From Areca catechu (Eukaryota > Streptophyta > Magnoliopsida > Arecales > Arecaceae): a stretch of 64,000 bases of DNA. Below, piece after piece: positions 35,968 to 46,731 of this stretch; the first letter of the stretch is position 1; each line of letters opens with the position of its first letter. The stretch lies in contig CM038046.1 in NCBI GenBank assembly GCA_021397845.1, positions 66,854,021 through 66,918,020 on the forward strand. Direction: 5' to 3'. A program made the position numbers and the translations under genes. Under the pieces are notes generated by a model. The model made no database searches. It had not been told where the DNA came from and saw only the letters and a list, made by a program, of their open reading frames with translations.

Positions 35968-36783
35968 TAGGCTAGGACTAGTGCTCTTGCATTAAGATTT
36001 CTGCATTCTATCCAGCCCATATATAGTCTGCTATTTTAATCTTCTCTATTTGTAGGAATCTCCATTTTATTTGATTTTTCTTTTGCTGGATCTGTTGAGT
36101 TTAGACGATTTCTCTATTCTTTTCTTAGATTTTATTTTAGCCTGTAGAAATTCTACAAGCCAAAATACCCCCTGAGAAAATCTCAGGCCTGCAGTTTTAG
36201 CAAGCATCTCTTTCTTGTCTCATTTAGTTAGTTCATGTTTAGATTTTTACATTTTGCTTAGCATCCATACATCTGAAAGAAACAAAAATTAAAAAAAAAA
36301 AAAAATATTCATTTTCTTAGACATTTGTGTGCATACATTGTTGATAATACACCTAAGGGCGACAAGTTAACATAGGGTCAGGAGTTCATAACCTGTCCTT
36401 AGCCCAAAAACCACCGCCCGGCATTTCGAACACTAGCCATTAACTAAAATCAATTAGACGTTAATCTGCTCTAGTGAGCTAGGGACACCCACGATGTCGG
36501 GTCAACCGAAGTGTTGGGCCAAGCTAGATTGCTTGGAAGTGTGTGCTTGTATAGCTGGTGTCTAGGCAAGCGGTTCAGGGACTAGATCCCGAAGGGAAGT
36601 GGGTTGGTTCGCTTACCAGGCCAATTGCAAGATTGGTGTCTAGGCAAGCAAAGAGGAACCTCCACTAACCTTACGCTTACCTGGTCAGGTGCCAAGTTAC
36701 TACTACCAGGTTCGTCTTCTTGACTTTTCATTTGGTGAGATCTCCTAGGTCTAGCACACCGTAGTACCGTTTTGTGTGTTTGC
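35968..36783 (+). other. Element B first leader (non-coding)
   Basis: About 0.8 kb with the hairpin CCTGAGA-AAA-TCTCAGG (near 36170) and the shared module at 36557-36693. No gene seen. Confidence 0.7.
36557..36693 (+). other. Leader module shared with Copia elements, B first unit
   Basis: GGTGTCTAGGCAAGCGGTTCA, CTTACCAGGCCAATT, ATTGGTGTCTAGGCAAGCA, CCTCCACT, CTTACCTGGTCAGG. The best preserved Gypsy copy for alignment to Copia C. Confidence 0.78.
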
Positions 36784-37998
36784 ATGTGCACTAGATCAAG
36801 AGCCCTTTTTCACCCACCGTCTCCAACCCCTATCGAAGACATGGACCAACTTCGTGTTGAGCTTGCTGCCATGAACGAATCCTTGAATCGAGCCATAACT
36901 CAGTTAAGCACCCGGTTAGATGATAGATGTGATCAAGTAGAGGCTAGACTAGGTCCCATAGAGGAAGCCACTAGGCTCCATGAGCGTTTCCAGAGAGCTC
37001 CCACCTACAGAAGACCTGAGCCTTTTAGGAACCAAAGCCACATCCCCGGATCCACCCAAGGTTATAGCCAGGCTTACCCAAGTCGACCAAGCCCGAACCG
37101 ATCTGACCCCAGTCGACCAAGCCTAGCCCAACCCAGTCCTAGTCGTCCCGGTCTAAATCAACACCAATACATTAGAGAGGACAAGGGTAAGGCTATGGAA
37201 GTCCAGAGGAGACCCGATGCCCAATGTAACAACTATAGGTGTCATAAACCTGAGCATCTTGCCAGTCAGTGCACCGCCCCTGCCCTACTTATAGATGAAC
37301 CGATTGAAACTGAACCCAAACCCATTGAGGAATCAAAGAAGAAAAGATTAGAACCCTTCTGTGAGTTTGAGGAAGTCATATATGAGCCTGACATAAGCTT
37401 GATTAAAGAATATGAAGAAGAAGAAGAAGAATGGAAGGAGGTATCGCCTGATAATTTAATTGATCAGCTCCCACCTGATGGAATCATTAAGGATACCCCA
37501 GAACTTAGCAAGGACCCAAATGATAATGATCCTGAATCCACTATAGACCTTGAAGCAGAACTGACCAAGCCAGGATCAAACGAAGTAGATGAAGGTATAG
37601 ATTCTCAAGATGAATGTTCTGAAGACCTTCCCGGAAGCCCTCCACTATCTAGGAGCATCCCGCCTACTCGAGGACTTGCACCTATCGATCCTCCTAGTAC
37701 TGACCATGAGGTTAAGATGAGCACACCTTTAGACCTTCATTCATACATTAAGGTCAGTAGCCTAAACCTTGAACCAGTCCTTGAGTCTCCTCCTTATTTT
37801 CTACCCTTCCCTGAGCCTTCTCACATTTCTAGAGCCATGGTGTTACTTTTTGTTCAGATTATCATTTTGCATGACTCCTTAGAGCCCATCCCATTTGCCC
37901 TATACTTCTGGCATACTTTATGGCATCTGTTAGGAATCCTAAAAATTTTTTCTTGTGCATACCAAGCTAGGGTCAAGCCTAGAGAACCAATGGTCTAG
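36784..37998 (+). CDS. Element B 404-aa gag-derived ORF, first copy
   Basis: ATG 36784 (MCTRSRAL) aligns with the D start; the upstream TTG at 36772 is not a plant start. An N-terminal coiled coil (MDQLRVELAAMNES, about 20-60) leads into a Pro/Ser/Arg-rich basic region with SRPSPNRSDPSRPS repeats (about 90-130), then a zinc-knuckle remnant with CHKPEHLASQC (about 150-162) whose first Cys spacing is CX4C instead of CX2C. An acidic Glu-rich linker (about 170-300) and the C-terminal hydrophobic module (FPEPSHISRAM..PIPFALYFWHTLWHLLGIL, about 340-385) follow. No capsid, protease or RT. The frame is open in both tandem copies, so it may be maintained or simply young. Confidence 0.75.
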   Translation: MCTRSRALFHPPSPTPIEDMDQLRVELAAMNESLNRAITQLSTRLDDRCDQVEARLGPIEEATRLHERFQRAPTYRRPEPFRNQSHIPGSTQGYSQAYPSRPSPNRSDPSRPSLAQPSPSRPGLNQHQYIREDKGKAMEVQRRPDAQCNNYRCHKPEHLASQCTAPALLIDEPIETEPKPIEESKKKRLEPFCEFEEVIYEPDISLIKEYEEEEEEWKEVSPDNLIDQLPPDGIIKDTPELSKDPNDNDPESTIDLEAELTKPGSNEVDEGIDSQDECSEDLPGSPPLSRSIPPTRGLAPIDPPSTDHEVKMSTPLDLHSYIKVSSLNLEPVLESPPYFLPFPEPSHISRAMVLLFVQIIILHDSLEPIPFALYFWHTLWHLLGILKIFSCAYQARVKPREPMV

Positions 37999-38151
37999 TA
38001 GGTTTAGGCCCTAGGACCCCAATAAATTCCTCTTACTAGGAATACCTAGTTTAGATTACTTTTGTGTCTAGTTAAGTCTCAGAGTACGCATGATCACTTG
38101 CATTGCATACTAGGAACACGAAAATTAATTTAAATAGTTAAAGTTTGGTCG

Positions 38152-38616
38152 TTCCCGAAAGCAAGCTAAGTAGAGAATTGGGGATTCTGAAATAATAAAG
38201 AAGTTTTTATGCTCGCTGAATTGGTCCCTTAGAGTGATAGGAGAGTGACCCTAATACCCTGATTTGGGACATTAGCTCGAATCTCAATATCTTGCACCTA
38301 GTTGATTATAGGGAACCAGCAAACCACCTAGCGAGTGATTTGAGCCTAATCCTTTTAGGAGAGAAAACCAGACCCGAGTGTCCACTTCCAATTTGACCTG
38401 AGTAAGGAGTACGGATCGAATGTGTCCTGGATGGTCGAGCTACTGCAGCCCAGGACAACGGCTTTCAGATTTCTTGGTCCGTTAGCAAGGTCGAACCAAA
38501 TCTGGTGATTCGTGGATCACCCAGGAGGACCGGCCAAGCATCAACCCACTGAAGAAGTACCAAAGCTAAATCAACCTCCACTTGATAGGGTCGAGTTTCA
38601 CCCACCCCGGGAGAAT
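38152..38616 (+). pseudogene. Element B decayed integrase tail and chromodomain, first copy
   Basis: Aligns base by base with 33340-33865 of element A (TTCCCGAAAGC, GTCCTGGATG, GGGTCGAGTTTC..CACCCCGGGAGAAT) but with many indels and stops. It can code for nothing now; the PPT GGGAGAAT at its end is kept. Confidence 0.8.
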
Positions 38617-39171
38617 TGATGTGGGCATCAAGATTTGACTTGAGCACTTCAACCGTCGGGGGATCTCTAATTAGGGTTCTACCAATTGAGTCCTGTAATA
38701 AGGCTTCAAGCCTTTAATTTTGTAATTATCTTTGCTTTGAGCCAAGTCTAAATCTTGTACCTTGACCAATTAGGTCAAGATTAGGTCAACTCGAGTCCTG
38801 TAATTTTTTTTAATCCAAGTCTGGGTCTGCATGAACTTCGGATCCCAACCCAATGAGAGAAAACTTGTCCTTTGGGTCAAGCCCATTTTAGTGGATCGGG
38901 CTTTGACTTGACACTGCCACTTCATCAACTGCATGGCGCCACATCAATGCCACCTGTGCACCCAAGAATGGAAGCAAGGAGGCACCCCATAAGCATTCCA
39001 CACACCTCCATTATCCCCTCCCCATATCATGCCATGAGCCATCATATTTGGGTTGTTGAAGATTCAAGCCACAAAGCAATCCCTCCAATCAAGTCCTCTT
39101 CCTAAAATATTCATGCAAGAAAGGAAGACCAAGGAGCACACTCCCCATGCCAAGCCATCAAATGTTCAACG
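38617..39171 (+). repeat. Element B middle LTR, first part
   Basis: Starts TGATGTGGGCATCA. Interrupted after CAACG (39167-39171) by Copia element C and continues at 49105. Confidence 0.92.
39167..39171. repeat. Target site duplication of element C, left copy
   Basis: CAACG, repeated at 49100-49104. The uninterrupted site reads GTGCAACGCCCAATC at 53696. Confidence 0.92.
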
Positions 39172-41539
39172 TGTAGGGTTTGATGGCAAGGCGGAAACAT
39201 AGATTTCAAAATTTTTATTTTTATCTTTTGAAATCTTCACCAAACCTTTAACCCAAGATCTCCTTAAAAGAATTAAAACATATAAAATGTATATATAAGA
39301 TTTAATCTCAAATTAAGATACTAACCTGTATCACAAAAATCCAAACTCTTAATCTCCACCAGGTGCCCAAATGTTCACCCTCCAATGGTGATCCACACAG
39401 AAAAAGATGAAGACAACAATTTCTAGTTCTTGGCTCCTCTTCTTGAATTCTTTTTCAAGAATTCAATTCTTGGACTTTTAGGCTGAAATTTTCTTTCTTG
39501 AAAAATTTATTTTCTTCCTTCTTTCCTCTTCTTGAGTTTTCTTCAAGAATTCCCTTTCTTGAATTCCTTTTCTTGAATTGAATTGGAAGAAAAATTAAGA
39601 CAGGCAAAGTCTTAATTCAAGAAGGAAAAGAAGAAGAACAGATCCTTTCCTTTTTCTTTCCTTTACCGTTCAAGACCTTCTTCTTATTCTTGTTTAGGGT
39701 CAGAGTTTCGACAGAAGATACCTCTGTAAGGGAAACAATACCCAACAAGAACAAGGGGAAGGAGTATTCTGGAGAGGAAGAAAGGGAATTGGATATCTGA
39801 ATTATGTTGCATGAAAACCCACGAGAACCCAATCCTATTTATAGATCTCAGAGGGGTGTCTTCTCAAAACAACGCAACCCTCTGAAACCCAAGGAATCAC
39901 GATCCCTCATTCCTCACGCGTCCCCTCAACCAAAAATCATGATTCTCCAATTTAATTTTTGTTTTTCCGACAAGAAGGACTCTCGGAAAAACTTCAGGAA
40001 GAATCGCGACTTTTGGAGACGGATTTGCGACCGAAAAGCGACAGATCTTTTCCTTAATTTTTTCTGGCCATCAGATCCAGATCCAAGGGCACCAGACAAG
40101 GATCTGAATCACCCCTTTTTCATATATTTCTCCGACGTTATTTTCTTTCTCACGCGTATTAAGAGGAGTCCACGCGCGTGGACTCTTCTTCTTGGCGCGC
40201 GCGGGTGAGAAAAGGGAGAGGGCGGCTTGGAGAGAAGGTCTCAGTGAACTTAATTCACTTGGGTTCAGCCATGGGTTAGCCCAATGTCCTAAAAATTAAA
40301 TTGGACCTTAATCTGGTTCAATTAGAACCCAATTAAGCCCAATTCGGAACCAAATTCGAATCTGATTCGAATAGAAATTTAGTCTGCAACACATGCTAGT
40401 GTGTTTATCCTGCAAACATGATTTAATTCCAAATTAAATCCTTCATCAATTTTCTTTTGTGTGTGACCCATTGGGTTCCACACCTAGCCAGCAGTAGGTT
40501 CGAGTGCTATTTGACTTAATTCGGTTAGATCTCAACTAAGCCAATTTAGGTCAACTCAAACTAGCTCGACTCGGTCAATTAGAATCTAATTCAAATTAAC
40601 TGATTTGAATTACCATGACTCAATCATATACCTACAAGACAAGATTGACGTCTAGCAACGTATCATGTCTACCCGGAAGATGTGGAATTTTGATGAAATT
40701 ACCAAAATACCCTTCAATGGTGAGTTACCAGGCAATTCAGTCCTTTGATCAACTTGCATCCCAAATATGATTATGAATATGGATACTTGTCAAATCCAAT
40801 TTCATATTCATCCCTAGCTCAATCTTTATAATGATGATTCATTAATGAACCATTAGAAAATAACTCTAATGTTCATCCTTTGATCAAAGGTTTCCTGAAT
40901 CCATCATTTGAAATTAGCTGGATGCTATTCCCTCTTACTAGGGCTGATCAATTCCTTGTTGACCTACTCACAACCTCCATATACAATCCACCATAACCAG
41001 TATCACCTCGTGCATGACTCAGTGTCATGATTGATTGCGAACCAAAGTATGGATTCATATATATAAGGTACTATGGTAGTCTCAGGTCAAAGGACCACAT
41101 GCACTACTCCCACCATGAGAATTATCTATTGACAAACAGATAAGGTTCCATTAGATATTCTCAATCTGGATCAATTCAGTGAACTCATTCTCTAATGAAT
41201 ACTCACATCCTAGTATTAGTGTCAAACACAAATGACTGTGAGATCAGTCACCCTCATCACAAAACATATATATGATGTACTGGTCTTGCCGGAAACATTG
41301 ATCCCCAACTCAATGTCCCATCGACCAGGAATATTTTAGATTAGGGTTTTAAGGCTTGAGGTCTCACTGGTATGATCTCATCATAACCCTAGAACCATAG
41401 CCCTAATCTATGGGGTTCATCATAAAATCAAAAAGACACAGCAAATGATGAAAATAATGCCTTTATTATAAAATGTCAATTCATTGATTTTGGGATCAAA
41501 ATACAATATTTCAATTGGCTTTCAGGGCACAATCTTTCA
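39172..41539 (-). repeat. Element C left LTR (3' LTR in sense)
   Basis: Plus strand starts TGTAGGGTTTGATGG and ends CTTTCA. Minus-strand TATA box TATAAATAGG at 39834-39843. Confidence 0.94.
39834..39843 (-). promoter_or_regulatory. TATA box of element C LTR
   Basis: Minus-strand TATAAATAGG. The right LTR, the one that drives transcription, has it at 47394-47403. Confidence 0.65.
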
Positions 41540-41551
41540 ATCTCCCACTTG
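41540..41551 (-). other. Polypurine tract, element C
   Basis: Minus-strand AAGTGGGAGAT before LTR start TGAAAG. Confidence 0.8.
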
Positions 41552-41553
41552 CA

Positions 41554-44500
41554 CTAAAGCCAATCGCCTTTAAATATTAACCCCATACAATCAAGGTAGC
41601 GATCAAACTCTCGCTGTAATAGAGCCTTAGTGAACGGGTCTGCTACGTTGTTCTTCATTTCTACCCTTTTAAAGCAGACTTCTTATCTTTCGACAATCTC
41701 TCGAACGAGATGGAAACGTCTCAGAATGTGCTTTGATTTGTGATGAGCTCTTGGTTCCTTTGCTTGAGCAACAGCCCCGTATTATCACAGTAAAGTGATA
41801 CTGGACCTTCAATCTCAGGAACTACGCCCAACTCTGATATGAACTTCTTCATCCAGACAGCTTCCTTGGCAGCTTCACTAACAGCAATGTACTCTGCCTC
41901 AGTTGTTGAGTCAGCTACAGTTTGCTGTTTAGAACTTTTCTAGTTTACAGCTCCTCCATTAAGGGTAAAAACATACCCAGATATAGATTTGCTGTCATCT
42001 GGATCTGATTGAAAACTAGAATCTGAATAAGCTTCTAGTTTAAGATCAGATCCTCCGTATATTAGAAAAATATCCTTAGTTCTTCTTAAGTACTTAAGAA
42101 TATTTTTCACAGCCTTCCAATGATCCTCTCCTGGATCAGCCTGAAACCTGCTGGCTATACCTAAGGCATATGCCACATCAGGCCTAGTACATAGCATAGC
42201 ATACATAATAGACCCTACTGCCGAAGCATAAGGTATAGAATTCATTCTATTTCTTTCTTCAGGTGTCTTAGGAGACATCTTCTTACAAAGATGTATGCCA
42301 TGACCAATAGGTAAGTAACCTCTTTTACTTTCCTCCATGCTAAATCTTTTTAGCACTTGGTCAATGTACCTAGACTGGGATAAACCTAGCATCCTCCTAG
42401 ATCTATCTCTATAGATCTTGATGCCTAGTATATAAGATGCTTCTCCCAAGTCTTTCATGGAAAACTGTTTAGATAACCATACCTTGACCGATTGTAACAT
42501 TGGGATATCATTCCCAATAAGGAGTATGTCATCTACCTACAGAACCAAGAAAACTATGGCACTCCCACTAGTCTTCTTGTACACACAAGGTTCATCCTCA
42601 TTTTTGATAAAGTCAAATTCTTTGACTGTCTTATCAAATCGAATGTTCCAACTCCTAGATGCTTGCATTAATCCATAAATAGATTTCTTTAGCCTACATA
42701 CCTGATTAGGTTTAGTCTCAAGACAAAACCTTCTGGCTGTGACATATAAACCTCTTCCTCAAGGAAACCATTGAGGAATGTAGTTTTCACATCCATCTGC
42801 CAGATTTCATAATCATGATATGCTGCTATAGCAAGCATGATCCGAATAGATTTGAGCATGGCAACAGGAGAAAATGTTTCATCATAATCTATTCCCTATT
42901 TTTGTCTGAAACCCTTAGCCACTAATCTGGCTTTATAAGTTTCAACTTGGCCATCTGCCCCAATCTTTTTCTTATAGACCCATTTGCATCCTATAAGGTT
43001 AACACTCTCTGGTGCATCAACCAAAGTCCAGACTTGGTTGACATACATGGAGTCCATTTCGGATCTCATGGCTTCCAGCCATTTGTCTGAGTCACTACTT
43101 ATGACAGCATCTATATATGTTAGAGGCTCATCATTATCAATGATTCGGGCTTCATTATTTTCAATAATGAACCCATACCTTTCAGGTGCTTGTCGCACCC
43201 TATCAGACTTTCGGATAGGAGTGGTGTGTTCATGTTCTATACTAACTGTGTTATGATTTTGTTGAGATGTATCTACTTGTTGAACTTCTTCAAGTTCAAT
43301 ATTTCTCCCACTGCCCTTTTGTAGGATGAATTCTTTCTCCATAAAAATGGCATGCTTACTGACTAAAACCTTTTGTTCAGTAGGGTGGTAGAATAGATAT
43401 CCTATACTATCTTTGGGATTTCCAACAAATAGACATTTTTCTGCTCTAACATCAAGCTTTTGTCCAAAATTTCTTTTGACATAGGCTGGACATCCCCATA
43501 TCTTAAGGTGCTTAAGATTGGGTTTCTTTCCCCTCCATAACTTATATGGAATGCTAGATACAGATTTGGATGGTACTCTATTCAAAATATTAGCCGCTGT
43601 TTCCAAGGCATATCCCCAGAAAGAAACAGGTAAGTCTGTGAAGCACATCATGGACCGTACCATATCTAATAAAATATGATTTCTCCTTTCAGCAACACCA
43701 TTTAATTGTGGTGTGTAAGGAGGAGTCCATTCAGAGATGATTCCCTTTTGTTTAAGGTGATCAAGAAACTCGGTGGATAAGTATTCACCTCCTCTATCTG
43801 ATCGAAGGATCTTAATACTTTTCCCCGTTTGTTTCTCTACCATACTTTGATATTCTAAAAATTTTTCAAAAGCTTCGGACTTATGTTTCATTAGATACAT
43901 AAATCCGTACCTTGAAAAATCATCAGTGAATGTGATGAAATATGAGTATCCACCCTTGGCCTGAGTTGTCATAGGTCCACATACATCAGTGTGTATGAGT
44001 CCTAATAACTCTGTTGTCCTTTCATTATGTCCACTAAATGGAGTCTTGGTCATTTTACCCATGAGACATGATTCACAAGTTCCTAATGATTCATAGTCAT
44101 AAGGATTAAGAAATTTTTCCTTGTATAACTTGTTAATCCTCTGTTCACTAATATGTCCAAGACGACAGTGCCAAAGTAAAGTATTGTTTACTTCATCTCT
44201 TTTTCGTTTATTACTAACATGTAGTATATTGTCATCAGAAGATAAAGTTAAGAGACCATTGCAAAATATGCCATTAAATATTATTTCATTAGAAAAACTG
44301 ATTGAGCAGCCACTACTCATTACATTCATAATATATCCTTCTTTAAGTAACAAGGGTACAGATATGATGTTTCTAATGATTCTAGGCATAAAATAATAAT
44401 TTTTTAACTCTAAAATCTTCCCAGAAGGCATCTTCAACATATAAGTCCCTACAGCTTCTGCTTGGATGGAATCTCCTCCAGCACCGTAGAGCTCGAAGTC

Positions 44501-45454
44501 GCCTTCCTTCAAAACTCTAATGTTCTGTAGTCCCTGCAATGATTTGCAGATATGATGACCACAAGCAGTATCCAATACCCAAGAGTTTAAATTAGAAGAG
44601 TCTAATGACAAAATTGCATGTATCTCATACATACCTTTTGGTGCATCACTAGCACCAGGCTTCACACTTGCAAGGTAAACCTTGCAGTTTCTTTTCTAGT
44701 GACCCAGCTTGCCACAATGAAAGCAGGTCATTTGTCCGGAGGCCTTCTTTCCTTTCTTTTTCTTGATGCCCCCTTTTGGGTTTAACCTCCTCTTGGAACC
44801 CTTTTTGCCTATTTTCTTCTTGTTTACACCATCCACAAGAAGAAGTGGAGCCTTATTTTTCTTTAAATGGCTCTCTGCTATTTTTAACATATTCAACAGC
44901 TCAGGCAAGGAAGTGTTAAGTTTGTTCATATGATAATTAAGAACAAACTATGAAAATGACTCTGGGAGTGAATGCAGGATTAAATCCTGATTCAACTCCC
45001 CATCCATAACAAAACCCAATTGACCCAATCGGGTGATTAGGTCAATAACCTTTAATACATGGTCTTGTACGGATGTACCTTCTGTCATCCTTGTACGGAA
45101 TAACTGCTTAGATATTTCATATCTTGCAGTTCGACTATGTTCTCCATAAAGTTCTTTTAAATTGAGCAATATATAGTTTGTGTCCATGCTTTCATGTTGC
45201 CTCTGTAACTCATTGGTCATAGAGGCAAGCATTATACACTTGACAGTAAGTGAGTCATTTTGCCACGTGTTATATGTGGTCTTATCCTCTTGCGAGGCAT
45301 CTTCCCCTAATGGTTCCAAGGTTGGGGTATCAAGAATATAAGAAATTCTTTCTTGGCTGAGTACTATCTTCAGGTTTCTCAACCAATCAACATAGTTTGG
45401 TCCAATCAATTTATTTGCATCAAGAATGCTACGGAGTGAGAGTGAAGAGGCCAT
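41554..45454 (-). pseudogene. Copia gag-pol polyprotein, element C (broken)
   Basis: ATG 45452-45454 (MASSLSLRS). Gag (45454-44690) includes LYGEHSRTARYEISKQLF and a zinc knuckle CFHCGKLGH whose next Trp is TAG. Protease DTACGHHIC is at about 44570, the integrase zinc finger (WHCRLGH, CESC) at about 44170-44050, and the integrase core has HTDVCGPM, RSDRGGEYL and VAERRNHILL. RT begins WVYKKKIGADGQ; its YVDD Tyr is TAG (42537-42539). RNase H ends ..FKGDWL. Further TAGs are at 44948, 42896 and 41940, a one-base deletion is near 42718 and another near 41780. The longest open stretch is 589 codons (44665-42896). Confidence 0.94.
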
Positions 45455-45631
45455 TTAATCTACATTAACAAACAACATTACATAAGCAAACAATCAATGT
45501 TGACAAAACATAATTAAATTAGGACTTTAACTTAATTATGTCTCCCACTATTTTATCAAGCATCATAACCCTCAATGTGATGATCGAGAAAACCCTAATT
45601 GGTTCTCTTAGTGGGGTTGAGATCCTAATTC

Positions 45632-45958
45632 CTTATAAAAGACCTTGTGTGTACACAACAAATCTTATATAAGTTCAAAGGTAGGAAAACTCTTTCCAAT
45701 TGTAATTCATACAATTCTCAACTTATCTTGGCCTCTAAAATATTAATAGCTTTGTGTGTGCACAACAAACTATAATATTTTAGTTAAGTTAGACCCTTCA
45801 TGGCTATATAGTCATGATATTAATTATAATATCCTTGTGTGTACACAACAAAGTATTATATTAAATCATTCCATAAACATCAAATGTACCAAGCAAAAAT
45901 TATGTTAGTCACCATAAAGAAAAAAGGCCTTGTGTGTACACAACAAACCTAATATGGA
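45632..45958 (-). repeat. Hairpin array with palindromic loop, element C
   Basis: Counterpart of the T1 array. Hairpin 1 is 45632-45642/45663-45673 (one mismatch); hairpin 2 is 45735-45745/45773-45783 (11 bp perfect); hairpin 3 has about 7 bp; hairpin 4 is disturbed. The loop is CTTGTGTGTACACAACAA and is itself self-complementary (TTGTG with CACAA). Hairpin 2 differs from T1 at two base pairs, both changed on both sides. Confidence 0.8.
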
Positions 45959-46049
45959 TCATAACATAATAATGACTTGGCATGAAGGAAGGCCATATGT
46001 AGTGAATCTTACACTAAGCATATCAATCAATAATTAAGTTAATCATATC

Positions 46050-46187
46050 GGCCAGGTAAGTGGGAGAGTAGTGGGAGTCCCCCCGTTGCTTTCCTCAGAC
46101 ACCAATAAGAATTGGCCAGGTCAGTCAACGGAACCAATTAAAAACCACGTCCTCTTTACCGATCATGAACTACTTTTCCTAGACACC
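46050..46187 (-). other. Leader module shared with Gypsy elements, element C
   Basis: Sense order: GGTGTCTAGGAAAA, GTTCA, TTGGTTCCG, ACCTGGCCAATT, ATTGGTGTCT, AAGCA, CTCCCACT, CTTACCTGGCC. Matches the Gypsy leaders best at 31348 and 36557. Confidence 0.78.
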
Positions 46188-46310
46188 GAATGATAAACTA
46201 ATCATATTGATTATTTTTGCTTTTGGTATATGACACTACAACTTAATATGTTTTTAAAGAGGACTTTATTAAAACAAAGCACATTCTAGCAAATATGTGC
46301 CATAGTGTGC

Positions 46311-46570
46311 CATCATACTAGGACAACCATTTACCACATAATGGATCCACCATTATGCCAGGGCAACCTTATTTCAGTATGATGACTAGAAGGCTAAACA
46401 TATCTCTATGCAAATTAAGGTTTAAGTGAAAACCTTAATTAGTTGCATACATCAAACATATATGCATAATTAACACAAATATGTGATTAGTGTGTCATCA
46501 TACTGGGACAACCATTTACCACATAATGGATCCACCATTATGCCAGGGCAACCTTATTTCAGTATGATGA
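46311..46570 (-). repeat. Duplicated nested hairpin, element C
   Basis: The unit present once in T1 (5811-5886) occurs twice here, at 46311-46384 and 46495-46570, about 185 bases apart. Confidence 0.75.
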
Positions 46571-46717
46571 CTAGATCTCTAAACATATCTCTACAACAAT
46601 TATGGTTTGAGTGAAAACCCTAATTGGTGACATTACATCAAACATATACTACATCTTATGTTACTTATATAAATATGCATCTAAAAATCAGCATATATAT
46701 TTTAATCTTAATAAGGA

Positions 46718-46730
46718 GGCTCTGATACCA
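46718..46730 (-). other. Primer binding site, element C
   Basis: Minus-strand TGGTATCAGAGCC, one base from the LTR end. Confidence 0.92.
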
Positions 46731-46731
46731 C

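Larger units (their letters stand above)
45455..46717 (-). other. Element C 5' leader (non-coding, structured)
   Basis: Contains the hairpin array (45632-45958), the Gypsy-shared module (46050-46187) and two copies of the nested hairpin (46311-46384, 46495-46570). No coding frame seen. Confidence 0.75.

Noticed and set aside
36772..36783. Start of the B ORF at TTG 36772 (and GTG 31565 in A, TTG 51305 in B second copy)
   Set aside because: Non-ATG starts are implausible here, and the next in-frame ATG aligns with the D gag start.
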